The notes beneath the pieces were generated by a model. The model was given only the letters and a program-made list of their open reading frames with translations. It was not told where the DNA came from and did not search any database. Positions 17,404 through 24,875 of a DNA stretch of 64,000 bases are shown one piece after another (the first letter of the stretch is position 1; each line of letters opens with the position of its first letter). The stretch is from Oceanihabitans sediminis (GTDB taxonomy: Bacteria > Bacteroidota > Bacteroidia > Flavobacteriales > Flavobacteriaceae). The stretch lies in the NCBI RefSeq assembly GCF_003337215.1, contig NZ_QPIG01000001.1:496001-560000 (forward strand), in the 5' to 3' direction. The translations under genes were made by a program, and so were the position numbers.

Positions 17404-19443
17404 ATGATTAAAAGAAAGGAGTTTTTTATTGCCCTTGGTGCATTTATTTTTCTCAATCTAATTGTTCTATTTATTTGGAATAGATATAACCATGAACGTA
17501 GATTTGAATTAACTAACCAAATAGAAGATTCTGCACGAAATTTAATTCAAGAAATTAATGGCATAATTAAATACGATATTCAAGTTTTAGAAAACTTAAA
17601 ATATCGTTTAGAAGTAAGTGATGGAAGAAACTTTGAGTACTGGGATCACGAAGCAAAGATCATTCTAAAACAGGATAAATCTTTTAAGTTTATTGAGTGG
17701 ATTGATAGCACTATGATCATAAGAAGAGTCAATCCAATAAAAGGAAATGAAGCTGCAATAGGTCTTGACATTTCTAAGTTTGATTATCGGATTGGGGAAT
17801 GGTTAAAACATAAAGAGGAGGGTTCTACAAATATTACTCCATGGGCAGCACTCACACAAGGTGGGAATGCTTTTTTAGTTGATGTCCCTGTATATTATAA
17901 TAATCGATTTCAAGGTACAATTACCGCTGGAATGGACTTTAAAAACAATCTTGATGAAATCACCAAAAACTTGGTTGATTATACTATTGAGATTAAAGAT
18001 GAAAATGGCACTTTATTTTATAGCCATAACGCAAGTTTACATGATGTACTAGATAATGAATCTTCATTCTCGAAAAACTTTACAATTGATAAATTAGACA
18101 AACAACAATGGACATTAAAAATAAGTCCAACACCAGCATCCTTTGCCAAAAACAATGATGAGTCTATAATAAATATGCTCATATTTGGTGTTTCTTTGTC
18201 AACTTTATTAAGCCTCTTAATCTATTTTTATTTAAAAGCAAAAACGGAAAGCCTTAGAGTTATTAAAGTATTAAGAAGGTTAAAGAAATCCAATAAGAAA
18301 CTGACTAAAGAAAGAAAAAAAGCCGAAAAAGCTTCCGAGGCAAAAACAGTTTTTTTAGCCAATATGAGTCATGAGATACGCACACCATTAAACGCTATAC
18401 TTGGATTCATTCAAATTCTAAAAAACTCTAAAGACGTAGAGATTAACAAAACATATTTAAAATTAATGGATAGGTCATCAAAAAACTTATTATCACTAGT
18501 AAACAATGTATTAGAAATAGATGAAATTGAATCTGGAAAAATCCAGCTGTTTAATCAAGTATTTAACCCTTCAGAAGAAATAGCTTCTACCGTTAGCCAA
18601 TACGAAAACAAATTCAAGCAAAAGAACCTAGACTTAGACTTAGAGTTCATAAGCAAGTCTAACAATATGGTTGTAGGTGATGAAGGAAAATACAACCAAG
18701 TGCTTATAAACCTCATTAAAAACGCCTTAAAATTTACAAATAGGGGAGGTGCTAAAATTAAATATGAAGAAAGAGTCTTTAACGATAAATTATACGTTAA
18801 AATTAGAATCAAAGATACTGGCCTAGGTATTCATAAAGCTAATTTAACAAGCATTTTTGAAAGGTTTACACAAATAGATGTAGGCTTAAAGAAAAAACAT
18901 AAAGGTAGTGGATTAGGACTTTCTATAAGTAATCAACTTGTGCAGCTTATGGGCGGAACTATTTCTGTAGAAAGTAAACTACATCAAGGAGCAGAGTTTA
19001 TTGTTGAAATACCTTTTACACTTTCTAAATCTGAAGTAAATAAAACCTTAGAGCATAAAGATATTTATTTTAACAACCTGAACGTTTTAATCGTAGATGA
19101 CAACAAGGTGAATATTTTAGTTTTAGCAGAAATGTTAAAACAACTTGGAGTTAAATCTGATAAAGCTTTAAATGGTGTCGAAGCCATTGAGCAAGTAAAA
19201 AACAATAGCTACCACTTAATATTAATGGACATTCATATGCCTATTATGGATGGTTTTGAAGCTACCCAAATAATTAGAAAGGAAAATAAAGAAGTTTTAA
19301 TACTAGGTTTATCTGCAGATGTTACAAAAAATGCAATTAGCAGATCTCTAGAAATAGGAATGAATGACTATTTAACCAAACCTCTATCTAAAGATAAACT
19401 ACACCAGGTATTAACAAAATACTTTTCTGAAAAATTGGATTGA
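17404..19443 (+). CDS. hybrid sensor histidine kinase with C-terminal receiver
   Basis: 679 residues. Span 1 (about 8-25) and span 2 (about 257-277) bracket a periplasmic sensor domain of about 230 residues, of CHASE-like size, with no recognisable ligand motif. A coiled-coil (RRLKKSNKKLTKERKKAEKA) leads into HisKA, with the phosphorylated His in ANMSHEIRTPLNAILGF (about 324). The HATPase domain shows an N-box (NLIKNALKF) and G boxes DTGLGI and GSGLGLSI. The receiver begins VLIVDDNK (about 562), with the phosphoacceptor Asp in LILMDIHMPIMDG (about 609) and K in LTKPLS. No output domain or cognate regulator is adjacent. It is convergent with the phosphoesterase gene. Confidence 0.92.
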   Translation: MIKRKEFFIALGAFIFLNLIVLFIWNRYNHERRFELTNQIEDSARNLIQEINGIIKYDIQVLENLKYRLEVSDGRNFEYWDHEAKIILKQDKSFKFIEWIDSTMIIRRVNPIKGNEAAIGLDISKFDYRIGEWLKHKEEGSTNITPWAALTQGGNAFLVDVPVYYNNRFQGTITAGMDFKNNLDEITKNLVDYTIEIKDENGTLFYSHNASLHDVLDNESSFSKNFTIDKLDKQQWTLKISPTPASFAKNNDESIINMLIFGVSLSTLLSLLIYFYLKAKTESLRVIKVLRRLKKSNKKLTKERKKAEKASEAKTVFLANMSHEIRTPLNAILGFIQILKNSKDVEINKTYLKLMDRSSKNLLSLVNNVLEIDEIESGKIQLFNQVFNPSEEIASTVSQYENKFKQKNLDLDLEFISKSNNMVVGDEGKYNQVLINLIKNALKFTNRGGAKIKYEERVFNDKLYVKIRIKDTGLGIHKANLTSIFERFTQIDVGLKKKHKGSGLGLSISNQLVQLMGGTISVESKLHQGAEFIVEIPFTLSKSEVNKTLEHKDIYFNNLNVLIVDDNKVNILVLAEMLKQLGVKSDKALNGVEAIEQVKNNSYHLILMDIHMPIMDGFEATQIIRKENKEVLILGLSADVTKNAISRSLEIGMNDYLTKPLSKDKLHQVLTKYFSEKLD

Positions 19444-19564
19444 GTTAAGAATAAAGTCTAATATAAGAAGATTAGAAAACAGTTAGGTTCTTTAAAAGCA
19501 ACCTTAATTTAAAAAACGCTCCACTCCTATTAGAGGAAGCAGAGCTCCATATTCACTTAAGTTA

Positions 19565-20500
19565 TTAAGTATTCTTTACATAAGTAAAATTTTTATTATC
19601 TAAAGTTAATTCGTCATCAAAAGTATAAGCTACTAAATGCCCTTCTTTAGCCACACTATAATCTAAACAACAAATATTATCCCTAAATACAGCTGGCTCT
19701 TCACCATCTTTGAATTCCAACCAATAGTGACCAAAAAAGACCATCTTATCATCCTTTTTGTAATAGTTATTATCTTTTATGGATGTTGAATCAATTTTTA
19801 TGTTTGGAAGATTTTTAATTTCCTGAACACTCATTTCCTTATAGGTCTTATTCTTTAAGTCTTCCCACCATTTAAATCGCATTTCATTCCGACGATGCTT
19901 GTACTTATCTAAGAATCCCTCACCTCGAATTGTAATTTCTTTTCCTTTTAAGGTATTTTCAATCGCTCTGTACAATGCTCCTTTTTCAGTTTCCGATTCA
20001 CGAATAAAAGCATCTGTAAGCTTGTTGTTTTCGAGATTCTTTTTGAGATAATCAATACTATTATAATCCCAACAAGCATGAACGGCTCTAAAAGTTTCTG
20101 TTTCATAAAACAAAGGCAAGGTTTTAAACCACTCTAAATACATTTTAAATTCCTTTGGCCTGTCTTTAAAATGTTCTATTGTTTTGATATGTTGTTGGAT
20201 GTTTTTTTCTGAATGTTCTCTTAAATACTCTCCGTTGGCATCTTTCAAATGAAAACAAAGCGCGTTATATTCATGGTTACCCATTAGGGCTATGGCAGTT
20301 CCATTATCTACCATTTGCTTTACAATTTCTAAAGTTTCTCTGTTTTTTGGTCCCCTATCAATATAATCGCCCACAAATAATACTTTCCTATCAGGATTTG
20401 GGTGGGAATAAAACTTGTATTCCTTAGTATATCCTAACTTTTTAAGTAACATTTCTAGCTCATCTGCATGGCCATGAATATCTCCAATTAAATCAATCAT
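19565..20500 (-). CDS. metallophosphoesterase, PrpE / bis(5'-nucleosyl)-tetraphosphatase-like
   Basis: 311 residues with all calcineurin-type motifs: GDIHGH (residues 6-11), VGDYIDRGP (about 46), GNHEYNAL (about 77) and FFGHYWLEF near the C-terminus, which together hold two metal ions. The insert FRAVHACWDYNS is typical of PrpE-like enzymes that hydrolyse diadenosine tetraphosphate or protein phosphates. It reads away from the accessory region at 20.5 kb, and its promoter must lie between 20,501 and about 20,700. Confidence 0.85.
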   Translation of the reverse strand: MIDLIGDIHGHADELEMLLKKLGYTKEYKFYSHPNPDRKVLFVGDYIDRGPKNRETLEIVKQMVDNGTAIALMGNHEYNALCFHLKDANGEYLREHSEKNIQQHIKTIEHFKDRPKEFKMYLEWFKTLPLFYETETFRAVHACWDYNSIDYLKKNLENNKLTDAFIRESETEKGALYRAIENTLKGKEITIRGEGFLDKYKHRRNEMRFKWWEDLKNKTYKEMSVQEIKNLPNIKIDSTSIKDNNYYKKDDKMVFFGHYWLEFKDGEEPAVFRDNICCLDYSVAKEGHLVAYTFDDELTLDNKNFTYVKNT

Positions 20501-20704
20501 TTTTTATTTTTAGGTTGTTAGTTTTCGTTTATAAAGGATGAATATAAACATCCAGTAGAAAAATTACAAAGGAACTTACTCTTTGATTTCAATATTTATA
20601 AGTTCTAAACAAATCGGCATAAAGCATCCCTAAAAAACACATTTAAAACGAATTTTCTTACAAAAAAGTAGGACTTTTAAAATTTATTTCTTATATTGAG
20701 AACT

Positions 20705-20958
20705 CTCATTAAGAATCACAGAGGTGATAGCAACCTGCCCTAGCAGGCGAAGGTGCTAAAAACAATGAGCCTAACTTTTAGGAAAAGTATGTCAACATCC
20801 CAATTTCTTACTGATTTTATTACAACGTGTTTATTATAAACTAATAAACATAATGAGCCGTATGTTCAGAAACCCTAAGTTCTAACAAGAACAGCTAGCT
20901 TTCTGTTGTGAAACGCTCTCAAATGAAGCCTGTGCTTGTATAGATCCCTTGTGGTCTA
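20705..20958 (+). ncRNA. candidate structured RNA upstream of the accessory genes
   Basis: The 500-base gap before the gene at 21,008 contains no coding frame but a dense series of perfect hairpins. An outer helix CTCATT/AATGAG (20,705-20,710 with 20,764-20,769) encloses ATCAC/GTGAT (loop AGAG) and CCTGC/GCAGG (loop CCTA). It is followed by CCTAA/TTAGG (20,770-20,782), a 9-bp TGTTTATTA/TAATAAACA (20,828-20,850), and the mutually exclusive GTTCT/AGAAC and AACAG/CTGTT (20,879-20,907). Last comes TAGA-CC/GG-TCTA (20,941-20,958). The unpaired AGGTGCTAA recalls the J3/4 segment of SAM-I riboswitches, but the rest of that core is absent. It could be a riboswitch-like leader, a stand-alone RNA or an intron remnant. 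The strand is assumed from the downstream gene. Confidence 0.4.
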
Positions 20959-21007
20959 GCTATATCGCATACGCATAAACCATGAATTAATTTAAACCTA
21001 CATAACT

Positions 21008-21358
21008 ATGACTAATTTAACTTTCAACGATTTATTAAATGAACACAGACACTTACTGCGAGATTCTACTTATGTAAAAGTATTTGACTTTTATGTAAGT
21101 GGTCGTACAAATGCTTCAAAACTTCAAGAATTATTATTTGGAGAAGAAACCGATTGGATGTACGACTCTAGTTGGGACAAGTCTGAAAGAGCAAAAGGGA
21201 AAAACCCAATGAATCAAGAATATACCGACGAAATGAATAAGAAACGTATAGCTTTAGGTGTTAGTCCGCTAACAAAAAATGGCTATAGCACAGGTGACAG
21301 TTCAAAAAAATTCTGTGAAGCGATAATAAGAAATTCACCTAAGCATAGTGATCTTTAA
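21008..21358 (+). CDS. hypothetical protein, stand-alone copy of the KGKNPMNQ domain
   Basis: 116 residues, no signal peptide or membrane span. Residues about 35-110 (from LQELLFGEETDWM, through RAKGKNPMNQEYTDEMNKKR, to FCEAIIRNS) are clearly paralogous to the N-terminal domain of the gene at 21,593. Highly conserved polar positions (K-G-K-N-P-M-N-Q-x-Y, N-K-K-R, G-V-x-P-L, G-Y) suggest a small nucleic-acid- or ligand-binding domain, but I do not recognise a family. It is the first gene of the accessory stretch and is preceded by the structured region. The ATG has the leader ...ACATAACT shared in style with its neighbours. Confidence 0.65.
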   Translation: MTNLTFNDLLNEHRHLLRDSTYVKVFDFYVSGRTNASKLQELLFGEETDWMYDSSWDKSERAKGKNPMNQEYTDEMNKKRIALGVSPLTKNGYSTGDSSKKFCEAIIRNSPKHSDL

Positions 21359-21469
21359 TTTGATTTCATTTATTCAGATTTTAAAAACTCCTATTTCGTA
21401 GATGGAGGTATATCCTATCCAGGAGCTTACAATTAAAATAAGACCAACAAACCTTTAAACCCACTAACT

Positions 21470-21592
21470 ATGAAAATACTAACCATCGGAAAAATCATCC
21501 ACAATTATTAAGAATTCTTAACTGATAGGGAAATTGAAAAATTACGAAAATTTCAACAAAGTCCTACAGATTTCAAAACCCAAGTCAAGGAA
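21470..21592 (+). pseudogene. interrupted 5' part of the second paralogue (in-frame stop)
   Basis: ATG 21,470 opens MKILTIGKIIHNY, then TAA (21,509-21,511). The same frame then continues without further stops (EFLTDREIEKLRKFQQSPTD ...) straight into the gene at 21,593. The codons before the stop align with the start of the paralogue at 21,008 and occupy the same distance from the EETD block, so the original gene very likely began here. A one-base change (for example CAA to TAA) would explain the stop. Either the gene is damaged or translation restarts downstream. Confidence 0.6.
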
Positions 21593-22306
21593 TTGCATAG
21601 AATTTTATTTGATGAAGAAACAGACTTTATGTTAGACTCTATTTCAGATCATAAAGATAGAGCAAGGGGAAAAAACCCAATGAATCAAGATTACACCACG
21701 AGAGTTAATAAAAAGAGGGAAGCTTTTGGGGTTAATCCTTTAGGAAATTCAGGATACGCACAAGACAACACTTCTTTTGAATTCTGTGAAGAAGTAGTTA
21801 GACAGAGTAAAAACTACCAAGAACTCTTAGAATTAAAGCGTAGAAATGCAAAACAAACTGTATTTGTTGACATGGATAACGTGTTGGTGAATTTTCAATC
21901 GGGTATTGATAGAATTTCAGAAGAAGACAAAGTGAAATATGAAGGGCATTTGGACGACGTTCCTGGAATCTTCTCTTTAATGGAGCCCAATGAAGGCGCT
22001 ATTGAGGGATATAGGTGGTTATGTGAGCACTTTGACACCTATATCTTATCTACTGCGCCTTGGGACAATCCAACGGCTTGGACAGATAAGCTTTATTGGG
22101 TGAAAAAACATTTACCTGACGCGGCTTACAAAAGGTTAATACTTTCACATCATAAAAACTTAGCAAAAGGAGATTTCCTTATAGATGACAGAACAGCAAA
22201 TGGAGCCGGTAACTTTACAGGTAAACATATTCACTTCGCTGCAGAAGGAAAAGGTTTCCTCGACTGGAAAGCTGTAATTTCTTATATGAAAAACCTAGCT
22301 CACTAG
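21593..22306 (+). CDS. KGKNPMNQ-domain protein fused to a 5'(3')-deoxyribonucleotidase (NT5C-type HAD)
   Basis: 237 residues from TTG 21,593, the first usable start after the in-frame stop at 21,509. Residues 1-75 repeat the domain of the preceding gene (ILFDEETDFM, RARGKNPMNQDYTTRVNKKR). Residues about 85-237 are a HAD phosphatase: motif I VFVDMDNVLVNF (D-x-D), a cap and motif II region YILSTAPWDNPTAW, and motif III/IV KGDFLIDDRTANGAG. This is the 5'(3')-deoxyribonucleotidase (NT5C) pattern, which dephosphorylates (deoxy)nucleoside monophosphates. The catalytic part is intact although the 5' end is interrupted, so a shorter active protein is possible. The fusion suggests the extra domain guides or regulates the nucleotidase. 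Confidence 0.75.
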   Translation: MHRILFDEETDFMLDSISDHKDRARGKNPMNQDYTTRVNKKREAFGVNPLGNSGYAQDNTSFEFCEEVVRQSKNYQELLELKRRNAKQTVFVDMDNVLVNFQSGIDRISEEDKVKYEGHLDDVPGIFSLMEPNEGAIEGYRWLCEHFDTYILSTAPWDNPTAWTDKLYWVKKHLPDAAYKRLILSHHKNLAKGDFLIDDRTANGAGNFTGKHIHFAAEGKGFLDWKAVISYMKNLAH

Positions 22307-22333
22307 TTCACTTTAAAGAATTCAAAATAAAAT

Positions 22334-22774
22334 ATGAAAGTAAGCCTTAAAAATATTGAAAATATCATTCTAAAGAAGAAAAGCGAATCAACACTTGCAT
22401 CTATACTAATGGAATATGCCACCTTAAATCGAAAACTTGCAAACGCAGATAGTCAATCTTGGTATTTTAAGCAAGCTCAAGAATCGACAAATAGAAAACT
22501 AGAATCCTTACTAGATCGCTATAAAGAAATCCGAAGTTTATTTAATGAAAACAGTATAGACTACTTCATTCATAAAATCAATAAAAATAATTCCCATATA
22601 GCTCATTTCAAGGAAAATGGCATGAACTCTATAAGCTATTTGACCTGCACCTCATTGTCTGATGAAAATGCATTTATCACAGAGCTCATTCGCCTTAAAA
22701 GCAAAACAAAAACACTTATGCCTATAGACTATTATTTACAAAAGCCTGAGGAATTATTGATACTTATAAATTAA
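22334..22774 (+). CDS. hypothetical protein
   Basis: 146 residues, soluble, with strong heptad-like helices in the first half (ILMEYATLNRKLANADSQSW ... ESTNRKLESLLDRYKEI), suggesting a helical or coiled-coil fold. No catalytic motif, signal or membrane span is seen. It lies 27 bases after the nucleotidase and 20 bases before the DUF6557-like gene on the same strand, so it is probably co-transcribed. I do not recognise a family. Confidence 0.55.
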   Translation: MKVSLKNIENIILKKKSESTLASILMEYATLNRKLANADSQSWYFKQAQESTNRKLESLLDRYKEIRSLFNENSIDYFIHKINKNNSHIAHFKENGMNSISYLTCTSLSDENAFITELIRLKSKTKTLMPIDYYLQKPEELLILIN

Positions 22775-22794
22775 TCATTAAAACCCAAGAAACT

Positions 22795-23202
22795 ATGACC
22801 TTAAAAGAACTCGTACAAAACCATACATGGAAAAAAGTATCTGCTAAGTTTTTAGAAATCTATCCTGAAGCCGAAGAAAATATAAAAGGCTATGAAATGG
22901 TTTTTGAAAGATTAAAAAAGATGCAGCCTGAAGAAACTAATTTCGCCATTATAATTACAAAAGAAACGGATGAAGATGATGACTACTTTGAGGTTTCCGG
23001 TCTGCATAAACATCCAAAAACCAAAGAAGAAACTTATCCGCAAGGCATAGAATTTACACCCTGGACACAATGGTTAGGAATGGATATTTACCAAGAGAGT
23101 TTAGATAATTTCTCAGTACAGGAAATTGTGGTTCATTGTCTTTACGAAATGACTTTTGTAGGTTTTTCAGAAGAAGAGATACAAAAGGTACTCAAACGGT
23201 AA
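22795..23202 (+). CDS. DUF6557-like small protein
   Basis: 135 residues, acidic. The layout is TLKELVQNHTWKKVSAKFLE, then YPEAEENIKGYEMVFERL, a central YFEVSGL, EFTPWTQWLGMDIYQES and the closing EIVVHCLYEMTFVGFSEEEI. It resembles the uncharacterised DUF6557 family as I remember it, which occurs in Bacteroidetes and gut anaerobes near mobile or accessory genes. That recognition is from memory and not checked. No function is known. The ATG follows the AAACT leader common in this stretch. Confidence 0.55.
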   Translation: MTLKELVQNHTWKKVSAKFLEIYPEAEENIKGYEMVFERLKKMQPEETNFAIIITKETDEDDDYFEVSGLHKHPKTKEETYPQGIEFTPWTQWLGMDIYQESLDNFSVQEIVVHCLYEMTFVGFSEEEIQKVLKR

Positions 23203-23256
23203 GTAAGTGCGCGTATTAACTAACAAAATTAATTATTAACCAACAAAAATAAAATT

Positions 23257-24129
23257 ATGAAAAAAACGGACAAAACAAACAACCGTATCACCCTAGGAGG
23301 TGTAGATTACCCAAAAAACAATACCGCCGTTATTATGATGGGTGCTTTGGGAACCAAGAAAAAAGAAGTCGTAGAGGAGCTACTTAATATAGAAGGGGAG
23401 GTATTTGGCTACGAGCGAGGCTTTAAAGACGTTTTAAAATCTGAAAAAGCGTTAAACTATGCTAAAAGAATGAATAAACTAGACATTAAAGCACTTGATA
23501 TGTCAGATCCTATAGATATAACTAAGTCATTTAACGCGTTAAGTGACCATCCAGATTTTAATAGAGGAATGCCGCGTGAATTATCCTCTAAAATTGCATT
23601 AAGCGATAAAACCAATAAACCCAACCTCATCTTTTTAGATAAAGTTGGTGATGCCATAAACTATATTAATCTGTCCTTTAGTTTAACTAATAAAAGCTAT
23701 GATTTAAAAGACATACACATCGTTTGGATGATCGAAGATTACAATAAGGTTGTTAAGAGGAATAAAACTGCTGATGGAATAAGATATTCCGACCTCATGT
23801 TAGAATCGACGCATAAAGGCATTGCAGATACTATGGAAAGCATCCTTACAGATCCATCTTATAACAAATATATGGATGGGGATATTTGGATTATTTTAGA
23901 CAATAACGAAAAGATTCGCATTAAAGAAGCTGGTAAAGCCATAGACAGGACATTATTAACTCCTGAACTAATGGAAATAATTGATCGTTACAAATTGAGC
24001 ATAAACCCCAAAAAAAATAAAACATCTAAAAAAGAAAAGAATAGAGAAATAAGAGAGAGACTTTATCGTGAACAAAAGCAAAGTGATGTGGATGAATTAT
24101 GGGATGAGATTGCTAAAAAATACTATTAA
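23257..24129 (+). CDS. P-loop kinase-like protein, zeta-toxin/nucleotide-kinase flavour
   Basis: 290 residues. A beta-strand and loop NTAVIMMGALGTKKKEVVEEL (split here by eye at residues about 23-43) sits where a Walker A should be, but the loop reads GALGTKKK, not canonical GxxGxGK[S/T]. A second core strand, DIHIVWMIEDYNKVVKRN (about 152-169), followed by a Ser/Thr-His-containing helix (LESTHKGIADTMESIL), matches the lid and final strands of zeta-toxin-like or phage-type kinases. The C-terminal about 45 residues are highly charged (KKNKTSKKEKNREIRERLYR). It is the last accessory gene before tRNA-Lys. Kinase activity is uncertain because of the altered P-loop. Confidence 0.5.
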   Translation: MKKTDKTNNRITLGGVDYPKNNTAVIMMGALGTKKKEVVEELLNIEGEVFGYERGFKDVLKSEKALNYAKRMNKLDIKALDMSDPIDITKSFNALSDHPDFNRGMPRELSSKIALSDKTNKPNLIFLDKVGDAINYINLSFSLTNKSYDLKDIHIVWMIEDYNKVVKRNKTADGIRYSDLMLESTHKGIADTMESILTDPSYNKYMDGDIWIILDNNEKIRIKEAGKAIDRTLLTPELMEIIDRYKLSINPKKNKTSKKEKNREIRERLYREQKQSDVDELWDEIAKKYY

Positions 24130-24183
24130 TAGGATATCACAAACTGTTTAATCATTTCGAAAGAACCTAGTAATAATAAAAAA

Positions 24184-24218
24184 CCTCGATATCATGATGA
24201 TATCGAGGCTAGTTTTTT
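24184..24218. terminator. intrinsic terminator between the accessory genes and tRNA-Lys
   Basis: An 11-bp perfect inverted repeat CCTCGATATCA/TGATATCGAGG (24,184-24,194 and 24,198-24,208, loop TGA) has a T-run to its right (24,213-24,218) and A-rich sequence to its left. It can end transcription of the + strand accessory genes and of tRNA-Lys on the - strand. Confidence 0.85.
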
Positions 24219-24219
24219 G

Positions 24220-24292
24220 TGACCGGGCTGGGGCTCGAACCCAGGACCCTCTCCTTAAAAGGGAGATGCTCTACCAACTGAGCTACCCGGTC
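24220..24292 (-). tRNA. tRNA-Lys (anticodon TTT)
   Basis: 73 nt cloverleaf on the - strand. The acceptor stem is GACCGGG/CCCGGTC with discriminator A. The D arm is GCTC-AGTTGGTA-GAGC. The anticodon stem-loop is CTCCC-TTTTAAG-GAG with TTT in the loop, and the T arm is CTGGG-TTCGAGC-CCCAG. CCA is not encoded. Confidence 0.95.
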
Positions 24293-24471
24293 AATTTGTT
24301 ATTGAGGGTGCAAAGATAGAACCTTTTATTAAAAAAACAATAAAGAATAGAAATAATCAATAATAAATTCTATTTCAGCACTAAATTCACCCTTATCACA
24401 CCTTAATTTTAATCAAAATAAAGATCGTTTAAAAAACTAAGCCCTAAAAAGCAAAAAGTAATATAAAAAAC

Positions 24472-24518
24472 AAAAGCCTCTACATTTCTGTAAAGGCTTT
24501 GCCTAACTTGCTCCTCCT
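24472..24518. repeat. 47-bp direct repeat, distal copy (att-like)
   Basis: Identical over 47 bases to 24,829-24,875. The repeat comprises the last 7 bases of the tRNA-Asn acceptor stem (TCCTCCT on the + strand), the spacer, and the tRNA terminator hairpin (AAGCCT/AGGCTT around ACA/TGT). Duplication of a tRNA 3' end plus flank is the signature left by a tyrosine-recombinase element integrating at that tRNA. This distal copy directly truncates the integrase fragment. Confidence 0.8.
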
Positions 24519-24637
24519 GTAGAAAATTGTTTTCGTTCTTTTAAGTATGTTATTCTACAGTAAATTGGACATACTCCTTTTTGGTTCGTTTTAGCTTTAT
24601 TCAAATAGAATAAAACTGACATTGTTTGTTGCTTCAT
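24503..24637 (-). pseudogene. N-terminal fragment of a tyrosine integrase
   Basis: On the - strand ATG 24,637 opens MKQQTMSVLFYLNKAKTNQK and continues GVCPIYCRITYLKERKQFST before running into the 47-bp repeat and a TAG at 24,503-24,505 (44 codons). This is the arm-type DNA-binding domain of Bacteroidetes phage/conjugative-transposon integrases, normally about 400 residues with an R-H-R-Y catalytic domain. Everything after about codon 40 has been lost exactly at the edge of the repeat. A second in-frame ATG (24,622) could be the true start. It is a relic and cannot recombine DNA. Confidence 0.85.
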
Positions 24638-24686
24638 TTCCAACTGTTTTTTTAGTTAAACAATTGGCATAGATTTCAGATTGAAA

Positions 24687-24731
24687 TGGGATACCTAGCT
24701 TTTTTTAATGGGATACCTAATTGGATACCTT
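24687..24731. repeat. three short direct repeats (GGATACCT), possible integrase arm sites
   Basis: TGGGATACCTA occurs at 24,687-24,697 and 24,709-24,719, and a variant TTGGATACCTT at 24,721-24,731. They lie upstream of the integrase fragment's start, between it and the tRNA-proximal repeat, where tyrosine integrases and excisionases of integrative elements bind. Functional assignment is inference from position. Confidence 0.55.
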
Positions 24732-24828
24732 AAACACTTCATTTTCCTACAAAAACAAAGTATATCTTGAAAATTGCTAAAAACTTGAAAGGAGCTACAA
24801 ATGCAGGAACAAAAGGGTATAAAACAAA

Positions 24829-24875
24829 AAAAGCCTCTACATTTCTGTAAAGGCTTTGCCTAACTTGCTCCTCCT
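24829..24875. repeat. 47-bp direct repeat, tRNA-proximal copy (att-like)
   Basis: Second copy of the repeat at 24,472, offset by 357 bases and identical over 47 bases. Its right end is the 3' acceptor strand of tRNA-Asn, so this copy is the one still attached to the intact tRNA. It carries the tRNA-Asn terminator hairpin (24,831-24,857), followed on the - strand by a T-run. Confidence 0.85.

Noticed and set aside
20850-20895. GAGCCGTATG as the start of a group II intron domain V
   Set aside because: The required GNRA loop and the returning ACGTACGGTTC strand are absent, and no reverse transcriptase gene is nearby.
20501-24292. tRNA-Lys as the attachment site of an island covering the accessory genes
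   Set aside because: No partial copy of the tRNA-Lys 3' end was found at the far side near 20.5 kb, so the claim is not supported by the sequence seen.
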